Assembly (NCBI GenBank): GCA_963756745.1
Contig: CAVWOU010000006.1
Span: 186,001 to 250,000, forward strand
Reading direction: 5' to 3'
DNA from: DASPWW01 sp963756745
GTDB taxonomy: Bacteria > Actinomycetota > Thermoleophilia > Solirubrobacterales > 70-9
DNA: 64,000 nt
The notes under the pieces are model-generated. The model was not told where the DNA came from. It did not search any database and worked only from the letters and a program-made list of their open reading frames with translations. This document shows, in pieces, positions 35,788 to 43,383 of this stretch (the stretch's first letter is position 1; each line of letters opens with the position of its first letter). The translations under genes were made by a program, and so were the position numbers.

Positions 35788-35878
35788 CGTCGTGTCGTCG
35801 TCGGAGCCGGCCTCGCCGAGCTGACTGCGGCACGCGAGGTGATCCGCATGGACGGCGCGATCCGATCCGACGTCGCGA
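35788..35878 (+). pseudogene. Possible remnant of a flavin amine oxidase (internal deletion)
   Basis: Between the HIT gene and the YciI-like gene, one frame reads RRVVVGAGLAELTAAREV and then MDGAIRSDVATAA. The first part resembles the N-terminal FAD-binding motif of flavin amine oxidases (VVVGAGLAGLTAAREL). The second resembles their C-terminal FAD contact (Y-x-DGAIRSG-x-RAA). Only about 90 bases remain, so over a kilobase of the middle would be missing. No start codon or full protein is present. The match is short, so this is tentative. Confidence 0.4.
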
Positions 35879-35884
35879 CGGCCG

Positions 35885-36283
35885 CTACGCGGTCGCCTTC
35901 GCGGGGGTGAGCGTCTTACTCTCGTAGCCGTACTGAGAGAGGTCCATCACGGCGCGGATCTCGATTGCGCCGGACTGCAGCGGGACCTTGTTTGCCCACT
36001 CGATCGCCTCGTCGAGGTTCTCGCACTCGAGCAGACAGAAGCCGCCGAGGACTTCCTTCGACTCGACGAACGGTCCGTCCGTCACGATCTGTTCGCCGTC
36101 CTCCTGGAGGTGGATGGTCGTGGCGGTCGAGCTGCTCTCGAGTGGCTCGCACGCGATCAGCGCGCCCTTGTCGGTGGCCTCCTGGTCGAAGGCCGCCCAG
36201 CGCTGCATCGACTCCTGCATCTCCTCGGGAGATGCGTCACCCATTCCTTCCTCGTCGACGACGAACGACAGCAGATACTTCAT
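35885..36283 (-). CDS. YciI-like (DGPF domain) protein
   Basis: A 132-residue protein of the YciI/YCII-related family, ferredoxin-like fold. It begins MKYLLSFVVDEEG and contains the family's name-giving TDGPFVESKEVLGGFCLLEC followed by DEAIEWANKVP. A good Shine-Dalgarno (AGGAGG) precedes ATG 36283, so the upstream extension to 36361 is rejected. In actinobacteria such genes often accompany ECF sigma factors, but none is present here. It is divergent from a GNAT gene. The biochemical role is not known. Confidence 0.85.
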   Translation of the reverse strand: MKYLLSFVVDEEGMGDASPEEMQESMQRWAAFDQEATDKGALIACEPLESSSTATTIHLQEDGEQIVTDGPFVESKEVLGGFCLLECENLDEAIEWANKVPLQSGAIEIRAVMDLSQYGYESKTLTPAKATA

Positions 36284-36348
36284 CGTTCCTCCTGTGGTCG
36301 GGCGGCGGGCTCGCCGCTTCACCCTAACGACGAACGGGAAGCGCGAAA

Positions 36349-36855
36349 ATGGACAACGCAATCGTGATCGAGCGCGGCGGCGTGGACGACGTTCCCGCGC
36401 TGCGCGATCTCTGGCTCGAACTGCACCACCATCACGCGGAGGTCGCCCCGCAAAGCGGCGAGTTCGTCGACGACGAGACCTCGTGGCGGGTGCGCTCCGC
36501 CTCGTATCGCGAGTGGCTCGCCGATCCTCGCTCGTTCGTGCTGCTGGCGCGCGCGGGCGATCGACTCGTCGGCTACGCGCTCGTCCGAGTAATGGAGGCG
36601 GGACCCGATCTGCTCGATTCGTGGCGCGTCCCGGATGTGATCGCCGAGATCGAGACGATGCTCGTCACGGCCGAGGTAAGGAGGGCGGGGCTCGGAAGCA
36701 GGCTGCTCGACGAGATCGACGCGGAGCTCGAGCGCCAGGGCATCACCGAGGTGATCGTCGGGCTGATGCCCGGCAACGACGGCGCCCAGCGGCTGTACGA
36801 GCGCCGCGGCTTCGAGCGCCGGTGGCTGGTGCTCGCGCGGGGCGAATGGACGTAG
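36349..36855 (+). CDS. GNAT-family N-acetyltransferase
   Basis: A 168-residue acetyl-CoA-dependent acyltransferase. The acetyl-CoA pyrophosphate loop appears as VTAEVRRAGLGSRLLDEID (R/Q-x-x-G-x-G/A type), with the preceding beta strand IAEIETMLV and the C-terminal NDGAQRLYERRGFERRWLV typical of the fold. The N-terminal ERGGVDDVPALRDLWLELHHHHAEV is the usual first motif with an extra run of histidines. A GGGAAG Shine-Dalgarno is present. The acceptor substrate is unknown. Confidence 0.85.
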   Translation: MDNAIVIERGGVDDVPALRDLWLELHHHHAEVAPQSGEFVDDETSWRVRSASYREWLADPRSFVLLARAGDRLVGYALVRVMEAGPDLLDSWRVPDVIAEIETMLVTAEVRRAGLGSRLLDEIDAELERQGITEVIVGLMPGNDGAQRLYERRGFERRWLVLARGEWT

Positions 36856-36871
36856 CTCGCCGCGATGCGCG

Positions 36872-37255
36872 CTACAGCTCGATCCCAAGCTGGCGCGTGC
36901 GCTTCCCGTTGTCCTCGAGGCCGAGCCCCGCCGCAATCCTTCCGTCGCGAACCCGGAAGATGTAGATCTCGTCGACGTCCGTGAAGCTATGACCGGTCGG
37001 GGCGACGCCGCGCCACTCGCCACGATGCGTGCCCGAGCAGCGGAAATGGGCGGCGACGCGGTCCCCCTCCGCGATCAGCTCGACGATCTCCATCCTGAAA
37101 TCGGGGAAGGCGTCGCGAAACGGGCCGATCCAGCGCCGCACCGTTTCCGCGAACTCGCTATCCACGAGCTCGTCGACGGCTGATTCGTCGCGAGCGTTGA
37201 CGACCTCGTCGACGAGGCGGCGAACCAGCGCCTTGTTGTCCTCGAGCAAGCTCAC
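36872..37255 (-). CDS. SnoaL-like ester cyclase family protein
   Basis: A 127-residue NTF2-fold protein of the ester cyclase (SnoaL-like polyketide cyclase) type: NKALVRRLVDEVVNARDESAV, then FRDAFPDFRMEIVELIAEGDRVAAHF, WRGVAPTGHSFTDVDEIYIF and RVRDGRIAAGLGLEDN. The GTG start at 37255 overlaps the stop of the glycosyltransferase gene (GTGA). Such stand-alone proteins are common in actinobacteria and usually not part of polyketide clusters; no polyketide genes are near. It is tail-to-tail with the GNAT gene. Confidence 0.78.
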   Translation of the reverse strand: MSLLEDNKALVRRLVDEVVNARDESAVDELVDSEFAETVRRWIGPFRDAFPDFRMEIVELIAEGDRVAAHFRCSGTHRGEWRGVAPTGHSFTDVDEIYIFRVRDGRIAAGLGLEDNGKRTRQLGIEL

Positions 37256-38118
37256 GGCGGACCAGCCGAGTTGCCGGCGAGGTAGCCGACGTTGTGGGCG
37301 ACGAGCCCGAGGCCGTCGAGGGCGCGGAAGGTTGCCTGCTCGCGGCGGCCCCGCGCTGCGAGCACGACGGCGTCGCGCGCGGCCAGGGCGAGCTGCCTCG
37401 CCAGCGGCCAACGCGGCGAGTAACCCGGGTAGCGGCGGTTGAGCCATCGCGAGCCGGCCGCGTAGCGCGAGATCGTGGCGAGGAACGGGAGCAGTTGCTC
37501 GCGGTGGCGATGCTCGACCCGCGCCGCCCGGCGGCGATCGATCGTCCACCCCGCGCGCTGAAGCCGTCGCGAGAAGTCCACGTCGCCGCCAGAGCGAATC
37601 CCCTCGGCGAAGCCGTCGATCTCGCGGAAGGCGATGCGCCTCACGAGCACGTTGCCGCCGACGGCGATGCGCCAGTCGGGCCCCTCCCCCCCACCCGCCA
37701 GGTTGAGGAATCCGCGCGCCCGCGCATAGCGGGCGATCAGCGCGCCCTGCTCCGGGTTGCCTGTGACGGTGCCGGCGATCGCTCCGCAGCGCGGGTCGAG
37801 CGGCTCGGCGAAATACGCGTCGAGCAGGTCGGGGACGGGGCGGCAGTCCGCGTCGAGGAACACGATCCAGTCATTGGCCGCGGCGATAGCGCCGGCGTTG
37901 CGCGCGTGGTAGGAGGAGCGCTCGCCCGTCGCGCGAACGACGCGTGCGCCGGCGGGAAGGCCCGCGGCCGGCATTCCCCCGGCCGTGTTGTCGGCGACGA
38001 TGAGCTGGTCGCCCAGTTGCAGGCGCAAACGCGCGACGTTCTCCGCCAGCAGCGTCGCGGCTGCGCGGTCTCCGACGAATGGGACGACGACGCTGACCGG
38101 GGGCCGCCCGGCGCTCAA
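37252..38118 (-). CDS. Family 2 glycosyltransferase
   Basis: A 288-residue GT-A glycosyltransferase. The N-terminal PPVSVVVPFVGD is followed by SSYHARNAGAIAAANDWIVFLDADC, which contains the DxD metal motif (LDADC), and by the GGNVLVRR acceptor loop and GGDVDFSRRLQRAGW. Sugar donor and acceptor are unknown. The start is TTG 38118, overlapping the relA stop (TTGA); a GTG a few codons inside is an alternative. The C-terminal third holds Arg/Ala-rich amphipathic helices that may bind membrane. It is downstream of relA and coupled to the SnoaL-like gene. Confidence 0.82.
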   Translation of the reverse strand: MSAGRPPVSVVVPFVGDRAAATLLAENVARLRLQLGDQLIVADNTAGGMPAAGLPAGARVVRATGERSSYHARNAGAIAAANDWIVFLDADCRPVPDLLDAYFAEPLDPRCGAIAGTVTGNPEQGALIARYARARGFLNLAGGGEGPDWRIAVGGNVLVRRIAFREIDGFAEGIRSGGDVDFSRRLQRAGWTIDRRRAARVEHRHREQLLPFLATISRYAAGSRWLNRRYPGYSPRWPLARQLALAARDAVVLAARGRREQATFRALDGLGLVAHNVGYLAGNSAGPP

Positions 38119-40397
38119 TCGCTCGGGGTGATCCGGTACGCGTCGAACACCGACTCGAGCTGGCGCAGGCGCCCGACGCACTGCTTGAGCTGCTGGGTGT
38201 CGCCCACCTCGACCACGAACCGGTTCTTGACCATCGGGTGCTTGGTCGTGCACGTCGCCTCGAGAATGTTGATCCCGGCCTCCGAGAAGGTGCGCGAGAG
38301 GTCCTCGAGCAGCCGGGTGCGATCCCAGGCGTCGACCTGGAGCTCGACCCGGTACGAGGTCGCGTTCTCGCCGTCCCACGAGACGTCGGTGAAGCGCTCG
38401 GGGGACTTCTTCAACGCCTTCACGTTGCGGCAGTCCTTGCGGTGGATCGTGATCCCGCGACCGAGCGAGACGTAGCCGAGAATCTCATCGCCAGGCACGG
38501 GGCGGCAGCACTTGGCGAGCCTCACCATCACGTCGTCCACTCCCTTGACCTTGATCCCGTACGCCGAAGCGTCTTCGGTGCGCCGCTGTCGCTCGTCCTT
38601 GCCGTGCAGGACTCCGGTCGGAACCGCCGGGGCCTCCTCCTCGCCCACCGCCTCGCCTTGCTTGAGACGCTGGAAGACCTTGTTGGCGACGGTCTTCGGC
38701 GCGAGCTTCGCCTGGCCGATCGCGACGTAGAAGTCGTCTGCCTTGCGGAATCCCATCTCGCGCGCGACGTCGACGAGCAGCGGCGTGCCGGCGACCTGCT
38801 GCGCCGGGAGCCCGCGCTTCTTCAGCGCGGCCTGGAGCGCCTCGCGGCCCCGCCGCTCCGCGTCCTCGCGGCGTTCGCGCTTCAGGAACGCCCGAATCTT
38901 GTTGCGCGCGCGGCTCGTGCGCACGAGCCGCAGCCAGTCGCGCGAGGGCCCGCGCTCCTGCTTCGCAGTCAGGATCTCGACGATGTCGCCGCTGGAGAGC
39001 TGGTAGTGGAGCGGGACGAGCTTGCCGTTCACCTTCGCGCCCACACAGCGGTGTCCGACATCGGTGTGGACGGCGTACGCGAAGTCGAGCGGAGTCGATC
39101 CCGCCGAGAGGTTCTTCACCTCGCCCTTCGGGGTGAAGACGAAGACCTCGTCCTCGAACAGGTCGACCTTGAGAGAGTCGAGGAACTCGTGGGGGTCCTG
39201 GTCGGACTCCAGCTCGAGAAGCTGCCGGAGCCAGGTCATCTTCTCCTTCTCGGGGTCCCGAGTCGAGGGCCGGCCGCCCTCCTTGTAGATCACGTGGGCG
39301 GCGATGCCGTACTCGGCGAGCTCGTGCATCTCGCTCGTGCGGATCTGGATCTCGAGCGGGCGGCCCTCGGGGCCGATCACCGTCGTGTGCAGCGCCTGGT
39401 AGAGATTGAGCTTCGGGGTTGCGACGAAGTCCTTGAAGCGGCCAGGCAGCGGCTTCCAGATCGAGTGGATGATCCCGATCGCTCCGTAGCAGTCCTTGAC
39501 CGAGTCGACGATCACCCGCATCGCGGTGAGGTCGTAGATCTCGTTGAACTCCCGCCCCTTCTTGGTCATCTTCGTGTAGATCGAGTAGAAGTGCTTGGCG
39601 CGGCCCGAGATCTCGGCCTCGATGCCGACCTTCTTGAGCTCCTTGCGAAGGAAGCCACCGGCGTCGGTGACGTAGCGCTCCCGCTCCCGCCGCTGCTGTG
39701 AGACGAGCTTCTTGATCTCGTCGTACTTGCGCGGGTGCAGCGTCGCGAACGCGAGGTCCTCGAGCTCCCACTTGATCGCGTGGATGCCGAGCCGGTGCGC
39801 CAGCGGCGCGTAGATCTCAAGCGTCTCGCGCGCCTTCTCTAGCTGCTTCTGCTTCGCGAGCGCCGACAGCGTTCGCATGTTGTGGAGACGGTCGGCGAGC
39901 TTGATCAGGATGACCCGGACGTCCGTGGCCATCGCGATCATCATCTTGCGGTAGTTCTCGGCCTGGCTCTCGTCGCGGCTCTGGAACGTGATTCCGGTCA
40001 GCTTCGTTACGCCGTCGACGAGCGTCGCGATCTCGTTGCCGAACGCCGCCTCGACGTCCTCGATCTGGGCGCTCGTGTCCTCGACCGTGTCGTGCAGCAG
40101 CGCCGCGCACAGCGTTTCGGTGTCGAGGCGCAGGCCGGCGCAGATCTTCGCGACCTCGAGCGGATGGTTGACGAAGTCCTCGCCGGAGCGCCGGCGCTGA
40201 TCGGCGTGGCGCTCGCAGGCGAACGCAAACGCCGTCTCGACCGCCTCGCGGTCGATCGCCCCGGCGTCGGTGTCGCTGTGCTCCTCGACCACGGCGAACA
40301 GGTCGCCGAGCAGCGCACGCTCCTCCGCCGTGAGCTCCTTCGTGATCGCGTCGGCGGGCGCCGGCGAGCCGTGCTTGCGGTCGCCGTCGAGCCCCAC
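38115..40397 (-). CDS. relA: Bifunctional (p)ppGpp synthetase/hydrolase (RelA/SpoT)
   Basis: Stringent-response enzyme. The 760-residue protein has the HD hydrolase domain with LLHDTVEDT (H102, D103), and a synthetase domain containing YDLTAMRVIV and YQALHTTVIGP. TGS (VFVFTPKGEVKNLSAGSTPLDFAYAVHTDVG) and zinc-finger-type (LAKCCRPVPGD) regions and a C-terminal ACT domain (VDAWDRTRLLEDLSRTF) follow. Both active centres look intact, so it is a true bifunctional Rel. The start is taken as GTG 40397; the frame is open further upstream without homology. Actinobacteria typically have secD-secF-relA in this order; here recJ is in between. Confidence 0.95.
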   Translation of the reverse strand: MGLDGDRKHGSPAPADAITKELTAEERALLGDLFAVVEEHSDTDAGAIDREAVETAFAFACERHADQRRRSGEDFVNHPLEVAKICAGLRLDTETLCAALLHDTVEDTSAQIEDVEAAFGNEIATLVDGVTKLTGITFQSRDESQAENYRKMMIAMATDVRVILIKLADRLHNMRTLSALAKQKQLEKARETLEIYAPLAHRLGIHAIKWELEDLAFATLHPRKYDEIKKLVSQQRRERERYVTDAGGFLRKELKKVGIEAEISGRAKHFYSIYTKMTKKGREFNEIYDLTAMRVIVDSVKDCYGAIGIIHSIWKPLPGRFKDFVATPKLNLYQALHTTVIGPEGRPLEIQIRTSEMHELAEYGIAAHVIYKEGGRPSTRDPEKEKMTWLRQLLELESDQDPHEFLDSLKVDLFEDEVFVFTPKGEVKNLSAGSTPLDFAYAVHTDVGHRCVGAKVNGKLVPLHYQLSSGDIVEILTAKQERGPSRDWLRLVRTSRARNKIRAFLKRERREDAERRGREALQAALKKRGLPAQQVAGTPLLVDVAREMGFRKADDFYVAIGQAKLAPKTVANKVFQRLKQGEAVGEEEAPAVPTGVLHGKDERQRRTEDASAYGIKVKGVDDVMVRLAKCCRPVPGDEILGYVSLGRGITIHRKDCRNVKALKKSPERFTDVSWDGENATSYRVELQVDAWDRTRLLEDLSRTFSEAGINILEATCTTKHPMVKNRFVVEVGDTQQLKQCVGRLRQLESVFDAYRITPSD

Positions 40398-40484
40398 GCG
40401 CGTTCGCTCGACCGTCTTCCCGGCGGCCGGCCTCCGCGCCTCGCTCTTCCCCGTGGTGGTGGAGCGCTTCCCGTTGCCCGCTCG

Positions 40485-43055
40485 CTACGCGGCGCTTCGT
40501 CTTTGCCTGCTTAGGAATGTCCTGCCCTCCTCGTGCCGGGCGCGGTAGCTGTTGTAGACACTCGATCGCTCCAGATCCGTCTTGGTCGAGGATACGACCC
40601 TCAGCGTGCGATCGCCGCCGCCGCCTTCCCACGCTGCGAGTTCGAGCTCGGCCAGCACCCGCACGCAGCGCCCCGCCTCCTCAGGCGTGCGGGGGTGCGC
40701 GCCCTCCCCGCCGAGCACGGCGATCAGCTCGGCGCCGCGAGCCTCCCCGCCACGCTCGCGAATCGCCCGGTAGATGCTCCGCATCGCCCACCCCGACTCC
40801 CACGCCGCGTCGTGAGCCCACTGCGCGAACGCGAGCTCTTCCCGACCCCAGGTGAGGTGCAGATACCCCGCGCCGCGCAGGACCAGGGCGTCGAGGTGCG
40901 GGAACGGGGGCGGGTCGATCAACACGACGTGCTCGAAGGGCTCGGGCAGGCCGGGGTTGCGGGCCAGCGCCGCCCAATCGGCAAGCAGCATCCCCGACCC
41001 GGCATCCACCAGGTCTCGGAGCCGCCCGCCCAGCGCGTCGCCCGCGCAGCGACCGCAGGCGTGCACGGCACGCCCGCACCCGAACCGGCCCGGGTCCGCG
41101 CGCTCCGCGAGCGCGCCGCGGCGCGAGGCGTCCGCGCACAGCGCGAGGACCGGCGCCCCGCTCGATACGAGGTCGGCGAGCGTCGCGATCCCCGAGCCGG
41201 GCGCCCGCTCGACGACCTCGCGAACGGACCAGGTGCGGTGCGCCGCTTCCCGGAGCCCCGGCGGTGGCCACTCGTCGAACGGGCGCTGTAGCTCCTCCTC
41301 GATCCGCTCCCACCACTCCGCCTCGACGGCCGGCTCGGCGCATCCCAGCGTCGAAGCGGTGAGCGGGTACAGATCCTCGAGGACGACCCGCGGCTCGACG
41401 GCGCCGTTCCACTGGTTGAGCTCGAGGCGAACGGAGAGGTCAATCGGCGAGTCCTCGAGCGAGGCCAGCGATCCGTTGACGCCGAACGCCACCCCGAGCG
41501 CGCGCGCCGCTCCGCTCTGGACGCTGAACCGGGCGTGCTTGCCGTCTCCCATCGGACGCACGTCGCGCATCCGGGCCGCGGGGACCAGCAGCCGAACTCG
41601 CGGGTTGCCCATCCCGAACGGCCCGAGGCGCTCGAGCTCCTCGGCCACGTCGTGCCCCAACCGGTCGCCGCCGACGACGGCGTCGACAGTTTCGGTCCGG
41701 ACGAGGTCCTCGGCCCGCAGCGACGCCGCGGCCAGCGCGACGAACGCCTCGCGGAACGCGTCCACCCGCCCGGCCTCGATCTCGAGCCCGGCGGCGGCGC
41801 GGTGACCGCCGAAGCGCACGAGATGCTCGGAGCACTCGCGCAGCCCCGCGAGGAGGTCGAACGCGGGAATGCTCCTGCCCGAGCCCCGCCCGCTGCCGCC
41901 GGGCTCGAGCCCGATCAGGACGACGGGACGGTAGTAGCGCTCGGCCAACCGCGAGGCGACGATCCCGACCACGCCCGGGTGCCAACCCTCGCCGGCGATC
42001 ACGAGCGCGGCCGCCTCGGCCCCGCCCGGGAGCCTCGCCAGGGCCGACTCCGCGCCGGCAAGCACTGCGAGCTCCGCGTCGCGCCGCTCGCGGTTGGCCC
42101 GGTCGAGCTCGTCGGCGATCTCGGCGGCGCGCGCCTCGTCCTCGCACAGCATCAGCTCGACGGCGGCGTCGGCGCGGTATAGCCGCCCGGCGGCGTTTAT
42201 CCGCGGCGCGAGCCGAAACGCGAGATCGCCCTCGTCGAGCCGCGAGGGCTCGGCCCCGGCGGCGGACATCAGGGCCGCGAGCCCGGGGCGCCCCGCGCGC
42301 CGCAGCTCGGCGAGCCCGCGGCGTACGAGGGCGCGGTTCTCGCCCGTCAGCGGAACGAGGTCGGCCACGGTTGCCAGCGCGACCAGGTCGAGATCCACGT
42401 CCGCCCCACCGGGGTCGATGCCGGCCCGCTCACGCAGCGCGGCGGAGAGCTTGTACGCCACCCCGGTCGCGCACAGGTCCGGGCAGGGGTAGCCGCAGAG
42501 CCGCGGATGAACGATCGGGCATTCCGGCAGCTCATCGCCCGGGGTGTGGTGATCGGTGACGATCACCTCCACCCCGGCCGCGCGCGCGGCCGCCACCTCG
42601 GCGGTGGCCCCGATCCCGCAGTCGGTGGTGATGAGGAGCTCGGTCCCGCGCGCCACCAGGCGCTCCACCCCCGCCGCGGTCAGCCCGTAGCCGTCGCCCA
42701 GCCGGTCGGGGATGTACCAGTCGCAGCGCCCCCCCACCTCGCGCAGGGCGGCCACGAGGATCGCGGTCGAGCACACCCCGTCGACGTCGTAGTCGCCGTG
42801 GACCGTGATCGCCCCGCCGGCCCGCACCGCCTCCAGCAACCGCCGGGTGACGTCCTCCATCCCCTCGAACTCGAACGGGTCGTGGTGGTCGACCGCGTCG
42901 AGGAACTCTCGGGCCGACTCCAGCGTGCGGTAGCCGCGCCGCACGAGCGTTGTCGCGATCGGCTCGGACACCCCGAGGCCCTCGGCAAGCGCCCGCGCCT
43001 CGGAGTAGGCGTACGGCTCGACGCGAAACGCGCGATCGGAGGCGTGGCCAGCCAC
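40485..43055 (-). CDS. recJ: Single-stranded-DNA exonuclease RecJ with long C-terminal domain
   Basis: 5-prime to 3-prime ssDNA exonuclease used in recombination and base-excision repair. It has 856 residues. The DHH catalytic motifs are HGDYDVDG (86-93), TDCG (144-147) and TDHH (167-170); DHHA1 carries FGGHRAAAGL near 420. An OB domain follows (about 460-560). A further 270-residue C-terminal region includes LLADWAALARNPGLPEPFEHVVLIDPP (shown in part) and resembles the RecJ C-terminal domain of Gram-positive and Deinococcus-type enzymes. The GTG start at 43055 has a TAGCCT box 6 nt upstream. It stops 87 nt before the relA start. Confidence 0.93.
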   Translation of the reverse strand: MAGHASDRAFRVEPYAYSEARALAEGLGVSEPIATTLVRRGYRTLESAREFLDAVDHHDPFEFEGMEDVTRRLLEAVRAGGAITVHGDYDVDGVCSTAILVAALREVGGRCDWYIPDRLGDGYGLTAAGVERLVARGTELLITTDCGIGATAEVAAARAAGVEVIVTDHHTPGDELPECPIVHPRLCGYPCPDLCATGVAYKLSAALRERAGIDPGGADVDLDLVALATVADLVPLTGENRALVRRGLAELRRAGRPGLAALMSAAGAEPSRLDEGDLAFRLAPRINAAGRLYRADAAVELMLCEDEARAAEIADELDRANRERRDAELAVLAGAESALARLPGGAEAAALVIAGEGWHPGVVGIVASRLAERYYRPVVLIGLEPGGSGRGSGRSIPAFDLLAGLRECSEHLVRFGGHRAAAGLEIEAGRVDAFREAFVALAAASLRAEDLVRTETVDAVVGGDRLGHDVAEELERLGPFGMGNPRVRLLVPAARMRDVRPMGDGKHARFSVQSGAARALGVAFGVNGSLASLEDSPIDLSVRLELNQWNGAVEPRVVLEDLYPLTASTLGCAEPAVEAEWWERIEEELQRPFDEWPPPGLREAAHRTWSVREVVERAPGSGIATLADLVSSGAPVLALCADASRRGALAERADPGRFGCGRAVHACGRCAGDALGGRLRDLVDAGSGMLLADWAALARNPGLPEPFEHVVLIDPPPFPHLDALVLRGAGYLHLTWGREELAFAQWAHDAAWESGWAMRSIYRAIRERGGEARGAELIAVLGGEGAHPRTPEEAGRCVRVLAELELAAWEGGGGDRTLRVVSSTKTDLERSSVYNSYRARHEEGRTFLSRQRRSAA

Positions 43056-43061
43056 GCTGCC

Positions 43062-43067
43062 AGGCTA
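43062..43067 (-). promoter_or_regulatory. -10 box (TAGCCT) of leaderless recJ transcript
   Basis: TAGCCT plus a 6-nt spacer (GGCAGC) before GTG 43055. Confidence 0.5.
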
Positions 43068-43091
43068 GGTTCGACCCTGGACGGAATCTCG

Positions 43092-43361
43092 CTACGCGGT
43101 CTCGGCCCGTTCGGCACGGAGGCCGATCAGGTACACGATCCCCATCCCGATCAGGCATCCGGGGATCGCCACCAGCACCGTCGCGATGTCGGTCTCGCCG
43201 ATGCCCTTGCCGGCCGCGATCTGGGCCGCGGCGCCGGTGATCATCGCCCCGGCGATCGCTCCGAGGAAGGCGCCGACGATCCCGCTCCAGAACCGGTCCG
43301 GCACGAACACGGTGAAGTGCCACAACGCGACCCCGACCGTGAACCAGACGAGGGCGGCCAT
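43092..43361 (-). CDS. Small three-helix membrane protein
   Basis: An 89-residue hydrophobic protein without a recognised family. Three membrane segments are visible: ALVWFTVGVALWHFTVFV (3-20), GIVGAFLGAIAGAMITGAA (27-45) and ATVLVAIPGCLIGMGIVYLIG (60-80), with small glycine/alanine motifs that favour tight packing. It follows the SecDF gene by 22 nt on the same strand and may be co-transcribed with it, but a role in secretion is only an inference from position. Confidence 0.6.
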   Translation of the reverse strand: MAALVWFTVGVALWHFTVFVPDRFWSGIVGAFLGAIAGAMITGAAAQIAAGKGIGETDIATVLVAIPGCLIGMGIVYLIGLRAERAETA

Positions 43362-43383
43362 CAGATGCGGGTGGTGGGGTCGC

